Shown here: positions 1 through 8,267 of the stretch, in pieces | Position numbering within the stretch: position 1 is the stretch's first letter | How the letters are laid out: each line of letters opens with the position of its first letter | From: Paraburkholderia agricolaris | Lineage (GTDB): Bacteria > Pseudomonadota > Gammaproteobacteria > Burkholderiales > Burkholderiaceae | Length of the DNA: 64,000 nt | Direction of reading: 5' to 3' | NCBI RefSeq assembly: GCF_009455635.1 | Contig: NZ_QPER01000002.1 | Location: 3,658,001-3,722,000 of the forward strand | The notes under the pieces: generated by a model | What the model was told of the DNA's origin: nothing | The model's database searches: none | The model's input: the letters and a program-made list of their open reading frames with translations, nothing else | Translations under genes and position numbers: made by a program

Positions 1-1879
1 CGGCGACCGCGCCGCTGGAAAGAAAGCGTTCGCGAATCGACTTTGCGATGCCCGTGGCGTCGAGACCGCACGCGGCGAGCAGCTTGGCTGGATCCCCATG
101 ATCGATGAAGCGATCCGGAAGGCCCAATTGTAGTACGGGTCGCATAACCCCACTCTCAAGCAGGGCTTCGACGCAGGCTGAGCCCGCGCCGCCCATCACG
201 CAGCCTTCTTCGACCGTGACGATGGCGTCATGCGTTTCGGCGAGCTGGCGAACCAGCTCGGCGTCTAGCGGCTTCACGAAGCGCATGTTCGCCACCGTGG
301 CGTCCAGTTGCTCAGCCGCCGCGAGCGAAGGTGCAACCATCGTGCCGAACGCCAGAATCGCGATCCGCTTGCCGGCCGGTTGCGACGTTTCGCGACGGAT
401 CTCGCCCTTGCCGAGCGGCAGCGCCGTCATCTGCTTGACGGTTGCCACGCCCGTGCCGGCACCGCGCGGATAGCGCACCGCCGTCGGGTTCGGCTGCTGC
501 AACGCCGTGTACAGCATCTGGCGGCATTCGTTTTCGTCCGATGCCGCCATCACCGTCATGTTCGGGATGCAGCGCATGAACGCCAGATCGTAAGCGCCAG
601 CGTGCGTCGCGCCGTCCGCGCCGACCAGACCCGCGCGGTCGATGGCGAACACCACCGGCAGGTTTTGCAACGCGACGTCGTGGATCAACTGGTCATACGC
701 GCGTTGCAGGAAGGTCGAGTAGATCGCGACCACCGGCTTCATGCCGTCAGCGGCCAGACCGCCGGCGAACGTCACCGCGTGCTGCTCGGCAATACCGACG
801 TCGAAGTAGCGATCCGGGAAGCGCTTCTCGAACTCGACCATGCCCGAGCCCTCACGCATGGCCGGGGTGATGCCGACCACGCGCGCGTCCAGCTCGGCCG
901 CGTCGCACAGCCATTCGCCGAACACCTGCGTATAGGTCTTCTTCGACGGCGTGGTGGCCGGCTTGATGCCTTCAGCCGGATTGAACTTGCCCGGACCGTG
1001 GTACAGCACTGGATCGGCTTCGGCCAGCTTGTAGCCCTGACCCTTTTTCGTCACGACGTGCAGGAATTGCGGACCACGCAACTCCTTGATGTTCTGCAGC
1101 GTCGGGATCAGCGAATCGAGATCGTGACCGTCGATCGGGCCGATGTAGTTGAAACCGAACTCTTCGAAGAGCGTGGCCGGCACGATCATGCCCTTCGCGT
1201 GCTCTTCGAGCTTGCGCGCGAGATCGAGCATGGGCGGCGCGACACGCAGCACGCGTTCGACACCCGCACGCGCGGCGGCGTAGAAGCGGCCCGACATCAG
1301 GCGCGCCAGATGGCGATTCAGCGCGCCGACCGGCGGCGAAATCGACATGTCGTTGTCGTTCAGGATGACCAGCAGCGGCACGTCGTCTTCGACGCCGGCG
1401 TTGTTCATCGCCTCGAAAGCCATGCCGGCCGTCATCGCGCCGTCGCCGATCACGGCAATGCCCATGCGGTTCTCGCCCTGCAGCTTGCTGGCAACGGCCA
1501 TGCCGAGCGCGGCCGAGATCGACGTGCTGGAGTGTGCGGTGCCGAAGGTGTCGTATTCCGACTCGTCGCGCTTCGGGAAGCCCGAGATGCCGCCGAGCTG
1601 GCGCAGCGTGTGCATCTGCTCGCGGCGGCCCGTCAGAATCTTGTGCGGATAGGTTTGATGGCCGACGTCCCACACGATCCGGTCACGTGGCGTGTCGAAC
1701 ACATAGTGCAGAGCAATGGTCAACTCGACCGTGCCGAGATTGGACGAAAGATGGCCGCCCGTCTGCGATACGCTGTCGAGCACAAAAGCACGCAACTCGT
1801 CGGCAAGCGGTTGCAATTGGCGGCGATCAAGGCGGCGCAAAGCTGCCGGGTCGTCGATGGTTTTCAGCAAGTCGTACAT
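1..1879 (-). CDS. dxs: 1-deoxy-D-xylulose-5-phosphate synthase (runs off left edge)
   Basis: Thiamine-diphosphate enzyme that condenses pyruvate with glyceraldehyde 3-phosphate, the first step of the non-mevalonate isoprenoid pathway; cytoplasmic. Reading the minus strand from the ATG at 1879 gives about 626 codons with no stop. Seen are the ThDP-binding stretch [17 protein letters not shown] near residue 145, the [10 protein letters not shown] segment just after it, and the [19 protein letters not shown] region near residue 365 with the cofactor-contacting Glu. Family members are about 620-640 residues, so only a few C-terminal codons should be missing. It lies 85 bp downstream of ispA in the same direction, the usual xseB-ispA-dxs order of beta- and gammaproteobacteria, so co-transcription is likely. 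Confidence 0.96.
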   Translation of the reverse strand, partial: MYDLLKTIDDPAALRRLDRRQLQPLADELRAFVLDSVSQTGGHLSSNLGTVELTIALHYVFDTPRDRIVWDVGHQTYPHKILTGRREQMHTLRQLGGISGFPKRDESEYDTFGTAHSSTSISAALGMAVASKLQGENRMGIAVIGDGAMTAGMAFEAMNNAGVEDDVPLLVILNDNDMSISPPVGALNRHLARLMSGRFYAAARAGVERVLRVAPPMLDLARKLEEHAKGMIVPATLFEEFGFNYIGPIDGHDLDSLIPTLQNIKELRGPQFLHVVTKKGQGYKLAEADPVLYHGPGKFNPAEGIKPATTPSKKTYTQVFGEWLCDAAELDARVVGITPAMREGSGMVEFEKRFPDRYFDVGIAEQHAVTFAGGLAADGMKPVVAIYSTFLQRAYDQLIHDVALQNLPVVFAIDRAGLVGADGATHAGAYDLAFMRCIPNMTVMAASDENECRQMLYTALQQPNPTAVRYPRGAGTGVATVKQMTALPLGKGEIRRETSQPAGKRIAILAFGTMVAPSLAAAEQLDATVANMRFVKPLDAELVRQLAETHDAIVTVEEGCVMGGAGSACVEALLESGVMRPVLQLGLPDRFIDHGDPAKLLAACGLDATGIAKSIRERFLSSGAVA

Positions 1880-1964
1880 CGTCGTTCCATTGTAGGAAAA
1901 CTTACGCGCCCGCACTTCATACATGCACCTCGTAGCGAAGGTGCGCGGCGGCGGGCTTTCGCGT

Positions 1965-2846
1965 TCAGCTAACCCGGTTCACCACCAGGTCGGCCAATTC
2001 GGCCAGACGCTGCGCGCGTGCGCCAAACGGCGCAATCGCAGCGTGAGCGTCGCTGCGCAGTTGCGCGGCAAGCGCACGCGACGCATCTAGCCCAATAATC
2101 GACACGTAGGTCGGCTTGCCGTCCTTCGCGTCTTTACCTGCCGTCTTGCCAAGCGTCGCGGAATCGGTCGTGACGTCGAGAATATCGTCGACAACCTGAA
2201 ACGCGAGGCCGACAGCGGCCGCATACGCGTCGAGTGAACGCATGGCGTCCGCATTCGGCGTTTCGCCCGCCAGCGCGCCCATGCGCACCGCGGCGCGCAG
2301 CAAGGCGCCGGTTTTCATCCGGTGCATGGTTTCCAGTTGAGCGCGCGTCAGCGTATGGCCGACGCTCGCCAGGTCGATCGCCTGACCGCCGCACATGCCG
2401 ATCGAGCCGCTCGCCAATGCCAGTTCACGCACGAGCGACGCCTGCTGCGCCGGCGCCAGCACGTCCGACGTCAGCGCGACAAAGGCCTGTGCCTGCAACG
2501 CGTCGCCGACCAGCAGCGCCGTGGCTTCGTCATATTTGACGTGTACCGTGGGCTTGCCGCGACGCAGCGCGTCGTCGTCCATGCAGGGCATGTCGTCGTG
2601 CACGAGCGAGTACACGTGGATCATTTCCAGCGCCGCCGCTGCCGCATCCAGGCACTCGGCGCGCGCGCCAGTCAGTTCGCCGGCCGCGTGGCATAGCAGC
2701 GGGCGCACCCGCTTGCCGCCGCCCAGCACCGCATAGCGCATGGCCTCATGCAGTTTGGCCGGCTCGGTCGCCTGCGTGGGCAGATAGTGTTCCAGTGCCG
2801 ATTCAACGCGTTCGAGTACCGCGCGAGTCCATTGTTCGAATGTCAT
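1965..2846 (-). CDS. ispA: Farnesyl diphosphate synthase (polyprenyl synthetase family)
   Basis: Head-to-tail prenyltransferase that joins isopentenyl diphosphate to DMAPP/GPP to give FPP; cytoplasmic. The 293-residue protein has the family landmarks in order: [10 protein letters not shown] near residue 42, the first Asp-rich motif DDMPCMDDD near residue 88 and the second Asp-rich motif DDILD near residue 230, which bind the magnesium-diphosphate. Its ATG overlaps the stop of xseB by 4 bases (ATGA), so translation is probably coupled, and dxs follows on the same strand. FPP rather than GGPP synthase is inferred from the neighbours and length; chain length cannot be proved by eye. Confidence 0.95.
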   Translation of the reverse strand: MTFEQWTRAVLERVESALEHYLPTQATEPAKLHEAMRYAVLGGGKRVRPLLCHAAGELTGARAECLDAAAAALEMIHVYSLVHDDMPCMDDDALRRGKPTVHVKYDEATALLVGDALQAQAFVALTSDVLAPAQQASLVRELALASGSIGMCGGQAIDLASVGHTLTRAQLETMHRMKTGALLRAAVRMGALAGETPNADAMRSLDAYAAAVGLAFQVVDDILDVTTDSATLGKTAGKDAKDGKPTYVSIIGLDASRALAAQLRSDAHAAIAPFGARAQRLAELADLVVNRVS

Positions 2847-3151
2847 AGGTCGTCCCCGCTTTCAGTAGCGGCTGTGCCTGCGGTATTCATGGGCAGCGGC
2901 TTGAGCGTCTCGCCATCGAGCACGCGCACCTGCTGCTCGACCTTCTCGAGCTGCTGCTGGCAAAATGCGACGAGAGCCGCACCGCGCCGGTAAGCGGCGA
3001 GCGACTCCTCGAGGCTGAGATTGCCGCTTTCCATGCGCGCAACCAGCCCCTCCAGCTCAGCCTGGGCCGCCTCGTAATTCTCGGGCAGCGGCGTGGTGTC
3101 GACGCCTTCAGCCGACGCGGCAGCAGTATCTTTCGACGCGGTCTTCGCCAT
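2843..3151 (-). CDS. xseB: Exodeoxyribonuclease VII small subunit
   Basis: Small subunit of exonuclease VII, which degrades single-stranded DNA in complex with XseA; XseA is not in this window. I chose the ATG at 3151, giving MAKTASKDTAAAS and 102 residues; the open frame extends 4 codons further. The family signature is visible in the middle: NYEAAQAELEGLVARMESG followed by LSLEESLAAYRRGAALV and a helical C-terminus. The N-terminal 25 residues are an Ala/Thr-rich extension common in Burkholderia homologues. It is the first gene of the xseB-ispA-dxs block and overlaps ispA by 4 bases. Confidence 0.93.
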   Translation of the reverse strand: MAKTASKDTAAASAEGVDTTPLPENYEAAQAELEGLVARMESGNLSLEESLAAYRRGAALVAFCQQQLEKVEQQVRVLDGETLKPLPMNTAGTAATESGDDL

Positions 3152-3361
3152 GAATAGTCGCAAAATTAAAACAAGTCGGACATTCTACGGCAAAAGCGAC
3201 ATTTCCGATCCCATCGCCCGCCCGCGCCCCGCCATTACCCCCCGTATCCGCCCCCCAGTCTCGCAGAAAAAAATCGATTGGTCTGCGGCGAAAACCGTGA
3301 ACTTCCCCGACATTTTTGACCCAAATCAGGCACTTAAGCGCCCCCGACAAGGGGAATCGGG

Positions 3362-3367
3362 TATAAT
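3362..3367 (+). promoter_or_regulatory. Possible -10 element upstream of the Rieske oxygenase
   Basis: A perfect TATAAT lies 72 bases before the ATG at 3439, inside the 287-base gap between divergent xseB and the oxygenase gene. No convincing -35 hexamer sits 16-18 bases upstream; a TTGACC at 3316 is too far away. Otherwise I see nothing coding in the gap. Confidence 0.4.
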
Positions 3368-3438
3368 CGCGGGCTCCCTAAATCGAATCCATCGATGGTT
3401 GGGTTGTTCACTGCTTTCACGTCTTCACGGGAGTGGGA

Positions 3439-4545
3439 ATGTCCAATCTGAGCAATGCATTGCAGTTGCGGTCTGTCCACAGCCAACTGCCAGTCACGGC
3501 TTACTTTGACGAAGCGCTTCTAACGCGCGAAATCGAAACCCTTTTCAAGAAAGGTCCTCGCTACATCGGCCACGATCTCATGGTGCCCGAAGCGGGGAAT
3601 TATTTTGCTTTGCCCAGCGAGAGCGAAGGGCGCGTGCTCGTCCGTAACCAGCAGTCGCAAGTCGAACTGCTGTCGAACGTGTGCCGCCACCGGCAAGCCA
3701 TCATGCTCAACGGCCGCGGCCAGGCGGAGAACATCGTCTGCCCCCTGCATCGCTGGACGTACGATCTGAACGGCCAGCTCCTCGGCGCACCGCATTTTGC
3801 GGACAATCCCTGTCTGAATCTCGGCGCCACGCCGCTGCAGAACTGGCAAGGCCTGCTGTTCGAAGCGCAGGGGCGCGACGTCGCGCGGGATCTGGCGCGC
3901 CTCGGCACCAAGCAACATTTCGACTTTTCGGGCTTCATGTTCGATCACGTCGAAGTGCACGAGTGCAATTACAACTGGAAGACCTTCATCGAGGTCTACC
4001 TGGAGGACTACCACGTCGCGCCGTTCCATCCGGGCCTCGGCAGCTTCGTCAATTGCGACGACCTGACCTGGGAATTCGGCGAGTGGTACAGCGTGCAGAC
4101 GGTCGGCGTCCACAAGGATCTGGAGCAGCCGGGCAGTCCTACCTACCGTAAATGGCACGACGAGGTGCTGCGTTTCCGTGGCGGCAATCCGCCTGAATTC
4201 GGCGCGATCTGGATGGTGTACTACCCCGGCATCATGATCGAGTGGTATCCGCACGTGCTGGTCGTGTCGTGGCTGATTCCGCGCGGTCCGCAGAAAACCA
4301 CGAATGTGGTGGAGTTCTATTACCCTGAGGAAATCGCGCTGTTCGAACGCGAATTCGTCGAAGCCGAGCGCGCCGCCTACATGGAAACGGCCCGCGAAGA
4401 CGACGAGATCGCCGAGCGCATGGACGCAGGCCGGCGCGCGCTGATGGAACGCGGCGAATCGCAGGTCGGCCCGTATCAGAGCCCGATGGAAGACGGCATG
4501 CAGCACTTCCACGAGTTCTTGCGGCGCGAACTCGGCACAATCTGA
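3439..4545 (+). CDS. Rieske non-haem iron oxygenase, alpha subunit family
   Basis: Ring-hydroxylating-type oxygenase of unknown substrate. ATG at 3439 follows a GGGAGTGGGA ribosome site; a GTG two codons earlier is possible. The protein is 368 residues. The Rieske cluster ligands are C82, H84, C101 and H104 (CRH, 16 residues, CPLH), and the mononuclear iron site is EDYHVAPFHPG near residue 190. No reductase, ferredoxin or beta subunit gene is adjacent, so electron donors must be encoded elsewhere. Similar genes next to ispA/xseB are, to my recollection, common in Burkholderia, which points to a housekeeping rather than a catabolic role (inference). A terminator follows at 4622. Confidence 0.88.
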   Translation: MSNLSNALQLRSVHSQLPVTAYFDEALLTREIETLFKKGPRYIGHDLMVPEAGNYFALPSESEGRVLVRNQQSQVELLSNVCRHRQAIMLNGRGQAENIVCPLHRWTYDLNGQLLGAPHFADNPCLNLGATPLQNWQGLLFEAQGRDVARDLARLGTKQHFDFSGFMFDHVEVHECNYNWKTFIEVYLEDYHVAPFHPGLGSFVNCDDLTWEFGEWYSVQTVGVHKDLEQPGSPTYRKWHDEVLRFRGGNPPEFGAIWMVYYPGIMIEWYPHVLVVSWLIPRGPQKTTNVVEFYYPEEIALFEREFVEAERAAYMETAREDDEIAERMDAGRRALMERGESQVGPYQSPMEDGMQHFHEFLRRELGTI

Positions 4546-4621
4546 TTCGCGCACGCTCTGCGCGTGCTCCGCATGCATCGGCGTTTGAACCGATCCTTGC
4601 GCGAGCTGCATCAAAGCATGG

Positions 4622-4650
4622 AAAGACGGGCTTCGGCCCGTCTTTTTTTG
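4622..4650 (+). terminator. Rho-independent terminator after the Rieske gene
   Basis: Stem AAGACGGGC with loop TTCG and the complement GCCCGTCTT, running directly into a T-tract. It is a textbook intrinsic terminator 77 bases past the stop of the oxygenase gene. Confidence 0.9.
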
Positions 4651-4755
4651 TTTAGACTATCAGTATCGTTCGGCCATTCGCTAACGGCGCCAAGCCGCCG
4701 GGCGAGCGCCACAATCGCCCGCTTTACAACCATCTTGCATGGGACCGGAGACGTC

Positions 4756-5625
4756 ATGCCGCACACTCACTACACCACCCTCATTTCCGCGGCCAATCTC
4801 GCGGAACGGCTGGCCGCCGCGCCAGGCAGCGTGTTCGTCATCGATTGCCGTTTCGATCTGGCCGACACCGAGGCGGGCGAGAAAGCCTATCTGGCCGGAC
4901 ATTTGCCCGGCGCGCATTATCTGAACCTCGATCGCGATCTGTCGGGGCCGAAGAACGGCACCAATGGCCGCCATCCGCTGCCGGATCGCGCACGGCTGGT
5001 GGAGACGCTGGAGTCCCGCGGGCTCAAGCAGGGTCAACAGGTGGTCGCATATGACGCGCAGGGCGGCATGTACGCCGCGCGCGCATGGTGGCTGCTGCGC
5101 TGGCTTGGCCACGACGCGGTCGCGTTGCTCGACGGTGGCTTGCAAGCCTGGCAGGCCGCCGGCCATGCGCTGACGCAGGATGCGCCGGCGCAGAACACGG
5201 GCGACTTCAAAGCCGGCGCACCGCTTTCTGTCACCGTCGACGCGCAGACTGTCGAGCGCAATCTCAACACGAAAGAACGCGTGGTGGTCGATGCGCGCGC
5301 GAACGATCGCTATCGCGGCGAGAACGAGACGCTGGATCGCGTCGGTGGCCATATTCCTGGCGCGCTCAACCGGTTCTTCAAGGACAACCTCACCGCCGAC
5401 GGCCGCTACAAACCGGCCCACACGCTGCGTGAGGAATTCCATGCGTTGCTGGGCGATACGTCGCCGGAACACGTCGTGCTGCAATGCGGCTCGGGCGTGA
5501 CGGCATGTGTGAACGCGCTCGCCATGGAAGTCGCCGGCATGCACGGCGCGGCGCTGTATGCGGGATCATGGAGCGAGTGGAGTTCTGACCCGAAGCGGCC
5601 GGTTGCAACGGGTCCGAATCCTTAA
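4756..5625 (+). CDS. sseA: Thiosulfate/3-mercaptopyruvate sulfurtransferase (rhodanese family)
   Basis: Two-domain rhodanese that moves sulfane sulfur from 3-mercaptopyruvate or thiosulfate to an acceptor. I chose ATG 4756, preceded by GGAG at 4747-4750, giving 289 residues (MPHTHYTTLIS); the open frame starts earlier but that part has no family similarity. The N-terminal rhodanese fold runs from about residue 10 to 135 and the C-terminal catalytic one from about 160 to 285. The catalytic loop CGSGVTA starts at C244. The CG-S-G-V-T form is that of SseA/mercaptopyruvate enzymes, but substrate cannot be settled from sequence. It is monocistronic between two terminators. Confidence 0.9.
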   Translation: MPHTHYTTLISAANLAERLAAAPGSVFVIDCRFDLADTEAGEKAYLAGHLPGAHYLNLDRDLSGPKNGTNGRHPLPDRARLVETLESRGLKQGQQVVAYDAQGGMYAARAWWLLRWLGHDAVALLDGGLQAWQAAGHALTQDAPAQNTGDFKAGAPLSVTVDAQTVERNLNTKERVVVDARANDRYRGENETLDRVGGHIPGALNRFFKDNLTADGRYKPAHTLREEFHALLGDTSPEHVVLQCGSGVTACVNALAMEVAGMHGAALYAGSWSEWSSDPKRPVATGPNP

Positions 5626-5652
5626 GCGGTCCGTCAAGCAGGACGATTCGCA

Positions 5653-5688
5653 AAAGGCCGTGGCCGCTTTCCAGCGGCCACGGCCTTT
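5653..5688. terminator. Bidirectional terminator between sseA and the hydrolase gene
   Basis: Long perfect stem AAAGGCCGTGGCCGCT with the 4-base loop TTCC and its complement, flanked by A-tract and T-tract. It sits between two convergent stops, so it can serve both strands. Confidence 0.85.
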
Positions 5689-5758
5689 CACATTCTTCCA
5701 GCCGAGCGCATCGGCACGCCGCTACGGCACGTCAAACGAAGGTATCGAACGCGCCCCG

Positions 5759-6631
5759 TCAGGCGACGCCATGCTGCTTGAACCACACCAGCGCACGTCG
5801 CCAGCCGTCCTCGGCATCAGCCTTCTTATAACTCGGCCGGTAATCTGCGAAAAACGCGTGGCCAGCGTCGTCGTACACGACGAATTGCGAGCCGCGCCCC
5901 GCCTGCGGACCCTGCGCGATGGCCTGCTTCATCTGTTCAAGCGTGTCTTGCGGAATGCTCTGATCCTGGCGGCCGTATAAACCCAGAACCGGCGCGTGCA
6001 ACTGCGCCACTTCATCGAGTGGGTTGGCCGGAGTCATCGCGGTTTTCTGGCCCGTTACGCGCCCATACCAGGCCACGCCCGCCTTCAGCCGCGGATTGTG
6101 CTCGGCATATAACCACGCAATCCGCCCGCCCCAGCAGAAACCGTTCACACCCAGCCGGTTCAGATCGCCACCGTGTTCACCCGCCCACGCGACGGTTGCA
6201 TCGAGATCGCCCATGACCTGGTCGTCCGGCACCTTGCTGACCAGTTGCTCGTTGAGCTGCTGCATGCTCGTGTAGACGCCCGGATCACCCTGCCGCTCGT
6301 ACAGATTCGGCGCGATCGCCAGGTAACCCAGTTTGGCGAAACGCCGGCACACGTCGGCGATATGCTCGTGCACGCCGAAAATCTCGTGCACGACAATGAT
6401 TACCGGCAAATGCGTCTTGCCCTTTGGCTGCGCGCGATAAGCCGGCACCAGCGTGTCGCCTGAATGCACCGCGACCTCACCGGCCTCAAGGCCTTCGCTA
6501 TCGGTATGGATGGTTTGCGCCGACACCGGCAGCACAGCAGCGGCGAAACCAGTGCCGAGCGCAGCCTTGATGAAGGTACGCCGATTGAAAGGAACGTGCG
6601 GGATCAGGCTGTCGATTTCGGGTTTCAGCAT
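5759..6631 (-). CDS. Tat-exported dienelactone hydrolase family protein
   Basis: Alpha/beta hydrolase of 290 residues with ATG at 6631 after a GAGGAG site. The N-terminus carries a twin-arginine signal (NRRTFIKAALG, residues 16-26) followed by a hydrophobic stretch ending VSAQT, so export in folded form is likely. The catalytic triad of dienelactone hydrolases is readable: Cys in GFCWGGR, Asp in YGRQDQSIP and His in DDAGHAFF. Many periplasmic members act on unknown esters or lactones, and the substrate here is unknown. It is convergent with sseA and stands alone. Confidence 0.88.
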   Translation of the reverse strand: MLKPEIDSLIPHVPFNRRTFIKAALGTGFAAAVLPVSAQTIHTDSEGLEAGEVAVHSGDTLVPAYRAQPKGKTHLPVIIVVHEIFGVHEHIADVCRRFAKLGYLAIAPNLYERQGDPGVYTSMQQLNEQLVSKVPDDQVMGDLDATVAWAGEHGGDLNRLGVNGFCWGGRIAWLYAEHNPRLKAGVAWYGRVTGQKTAMTPANPLDEVAQLHAPVLGLYGRQDQSIPQDTLEQMKQAIAQGPQAGRGSQFVVYDDAGHAFFADYRPSYKKADAEDGWRRALVWFKQHGVA

Positions 6632-6728
6632 GCGGCGCTCCTCGGGGGAAGGTTGGATGCAACAGGATACGCTTCACCCGCATCCTGTTGCAGATGCATC
6701 CTTTCCCAGCGCGTTCAGCGTTTAGCCT

Positions 6729-8078
6729 TCAGTGCAGCTTGACCCGCGGCAGCGTGGTGCGCCGCAGCCAGTGCGCGAAGGTATCGAGCACCATCCGCGC
6801 GTAGCCATGCAGCGCCGCGATATGCAGCCGGTACAGCGACATGTACATGAAGCGCGCAAACAGCCCTTCGATCAGCATATTGCCGCCGATCACGCCGCCC
6901 ATCAGATTGCCGACCGCGCTGAAATGCCCGAGCGACACCAGCGAGCCGAAGTCGCGGTAGGTGAACTCCGGCAGCGGTTTGTTCTCGAGCCGGGCCGCCA
7001 GCGCTTTCATCAGGAAGCTTGCCTGCTGGTGAGCCGCTTGCGCACGCGGCGGCACGTTGCGCTCGTTGCCCGGCCATGGGCAAGCCGCGCAATCGCCAAG
7101 CGCAAAGATGTTGTCGTCGATTTCGGTTTGCAGCGTACGGCGCACGATGAGTTGCCCCAGACGATTGACCGGCAGGCCGTCGAGTTCGCTCAGGATGGCC
7201 GGTGCCTTGATGCCCGCCGCCCACACCGTCAGATCGGCGCGCACGGTCTTACCGCTCGCCGTGCGGATCATGCCGGGCGCAACTTCCGCCACGGTCTCGC
7301 CGATCATCAGCTTCACGCCGAGCTTGGTAAGCAATTCGGCGGTGGCGGTCGATACACGCTCCTGCAAAGCCGGCAAAATGCGCGGCCCCGCCTCGATCAG
7401 CACAATGCCGACGTCGTGCCGCGGATCGAGCTTATGCAAGCCGTAAGCGGACAGCACCTGGGCCGTATTGCGCAACTCAGCCGAGAGTTCGACGCCCGTC
7501 GCGCCGCCGCCGACGATCGCCACCTGGATGCGCGGCTCGGAAGAAACCGCCGTGCCCGGGGTCGATTCAACGGGTTCATGCGCCTGATGCTCCGCGCGCA
7601 TGCAGGCCGCGATCAGGCGCTTGCGAAAGCGCTCCGCCTGGGCGACCGTATCGAGCGCGAGCGAGAACTCGGGCGCGCCCTTCACGCCGAAGAACGCCGT
7701 AGTGCTGCCGATCGCGATGATCAGCGTGTCGTATTCGAGTTCGCGTGCGGGCAGCAGTTCGGCGCCGTCGTCGTCGAGCACGGTGCCGAGCGTCAGACGT
7801 TTGTTCGCACGGTCCAGACCCGTCAGATCACCCTGCTGAAACTCGAAGCCGTGCCAGCGCGCTTGCGCCGCATATTCGAGCTCCTGGGTGAACGGGTCCA
7901 TGCTGCCGGCTGCCACTTCATGCAGCAGCGGCTTCCAGATATGGGTTGGATTGCGGTCGACGAGCGTCACTTGCGCGCGCACGCCGCCTTTGTTCTTGTG
8001 GGGCGCATAGCGGTCGCCTAAGCGCGTCGCCAGTTCCAGCCCCCCCGCGCCTCCGCCAACGACGATAAAACGATGCAT
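6729..8078 (-). CDS. NAD(P)/FAD-dependent oxidoreductase, type II NADH dehydrogenase-like
   Basis: I chose ATG 8078, with GGAGAG just upstream, which puts the FAD-binding loop VVGGGAGGLELATRLGD at the very N-terminus; the protein is 449 residues. A second dinucleotide fold VGGGATGVELSAEL (NADH site) lies near residue 170, and VWAAGIKAP and FALGDCAA are the usual later FAD contacts. The C-terminal 60 residues are amphipathic or hydrophobic (GGVIGGNMLIEGLFARFMYMSLY), as in NDH-2 enzymes that sit on the inner face of the membrane and feed electrons to quinone without proton pumping. It lies downstream of polA but is separated by a strong hairpin. Confidence 0.88.
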   Translation of the reverse strand: MHRFIVVGGGAGGLELATRLGDRYAPHKNKGGVRAQVTLVDRNPTHIWKPLLHEVAAGSMDPFTQELEYAAQARWHGFEFQQGDLTGLDRANKRLTLGTVLDDDGAELLPARELEYDTLIIAIGSTTAFFGVKGAPEFSLALDTVAQAERFRKRLIAACMRAEHQAHEPVESTPGTAVSSEPRIQVAIVGGGATGVELSAELRNTAQVLSAYGLHKLDPRHDVGIVLIEAGPRILPALQERVSTATAELLTKLGVKLMIGETVAEVAPGMIRTASGKTVRADLTVWAAGIKAPAILSELDGLPVNRLGQLIVRRTLQTEIDDNIFALGDCAACPWPGNERNVPPRAQAAHQQASFLMKALAARLENKPLPEFTYRDFGSLVSLGHFSAVGNLMGGVIGGNMLIEGLFARFMYMSLYRLHIAALHGYARMVLDTFAHWLRRTTLPRVKLH

Positions 8079-8116
8079 TGAACTCTCCGTATTTGCCGAT
8101 GGGTTATGCGTCGCGA

Positions 8117-8157
8117 CGGCGCGCCTCAAGCCTCACCCAGGCTTCAAGGGCGCGCCG
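8117..8157 (-). terminator. Hairpin downstream of polA
   Basis: Outer stem CGGCGCGCC (8117-8125) with GGCGCGCCG (8149-8157) and inner stem AAGCCT (8128-8133) with AGGCTT (8139-8144). It is very stable but has no clear T-tract. It sits in the 189-base gap between the polA stop and the dehydrogenase start. It could be a polA terminator or a structured leader for the dehydrogenase gene. Confidence 0.6.
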
Positions 8158-8267
8158 CCTGTCTTGACCGATTGTCCGCGAGCGGCACGGGTTGTCACAA
8201 GCTATCAATACGCATATGTGACATGTGCACGACGTTATCGCCTTTCAGGCGCCCCGTCACATGCACG

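Noticed and set aside
308..1972. A 554-codon open frame on the plus strand, antisense to dxs
   Set aside because: Arg/His/Val-rich composition typical of reverse frames of GC-rich genes, no motifs, and dxs is certain on the other strand.
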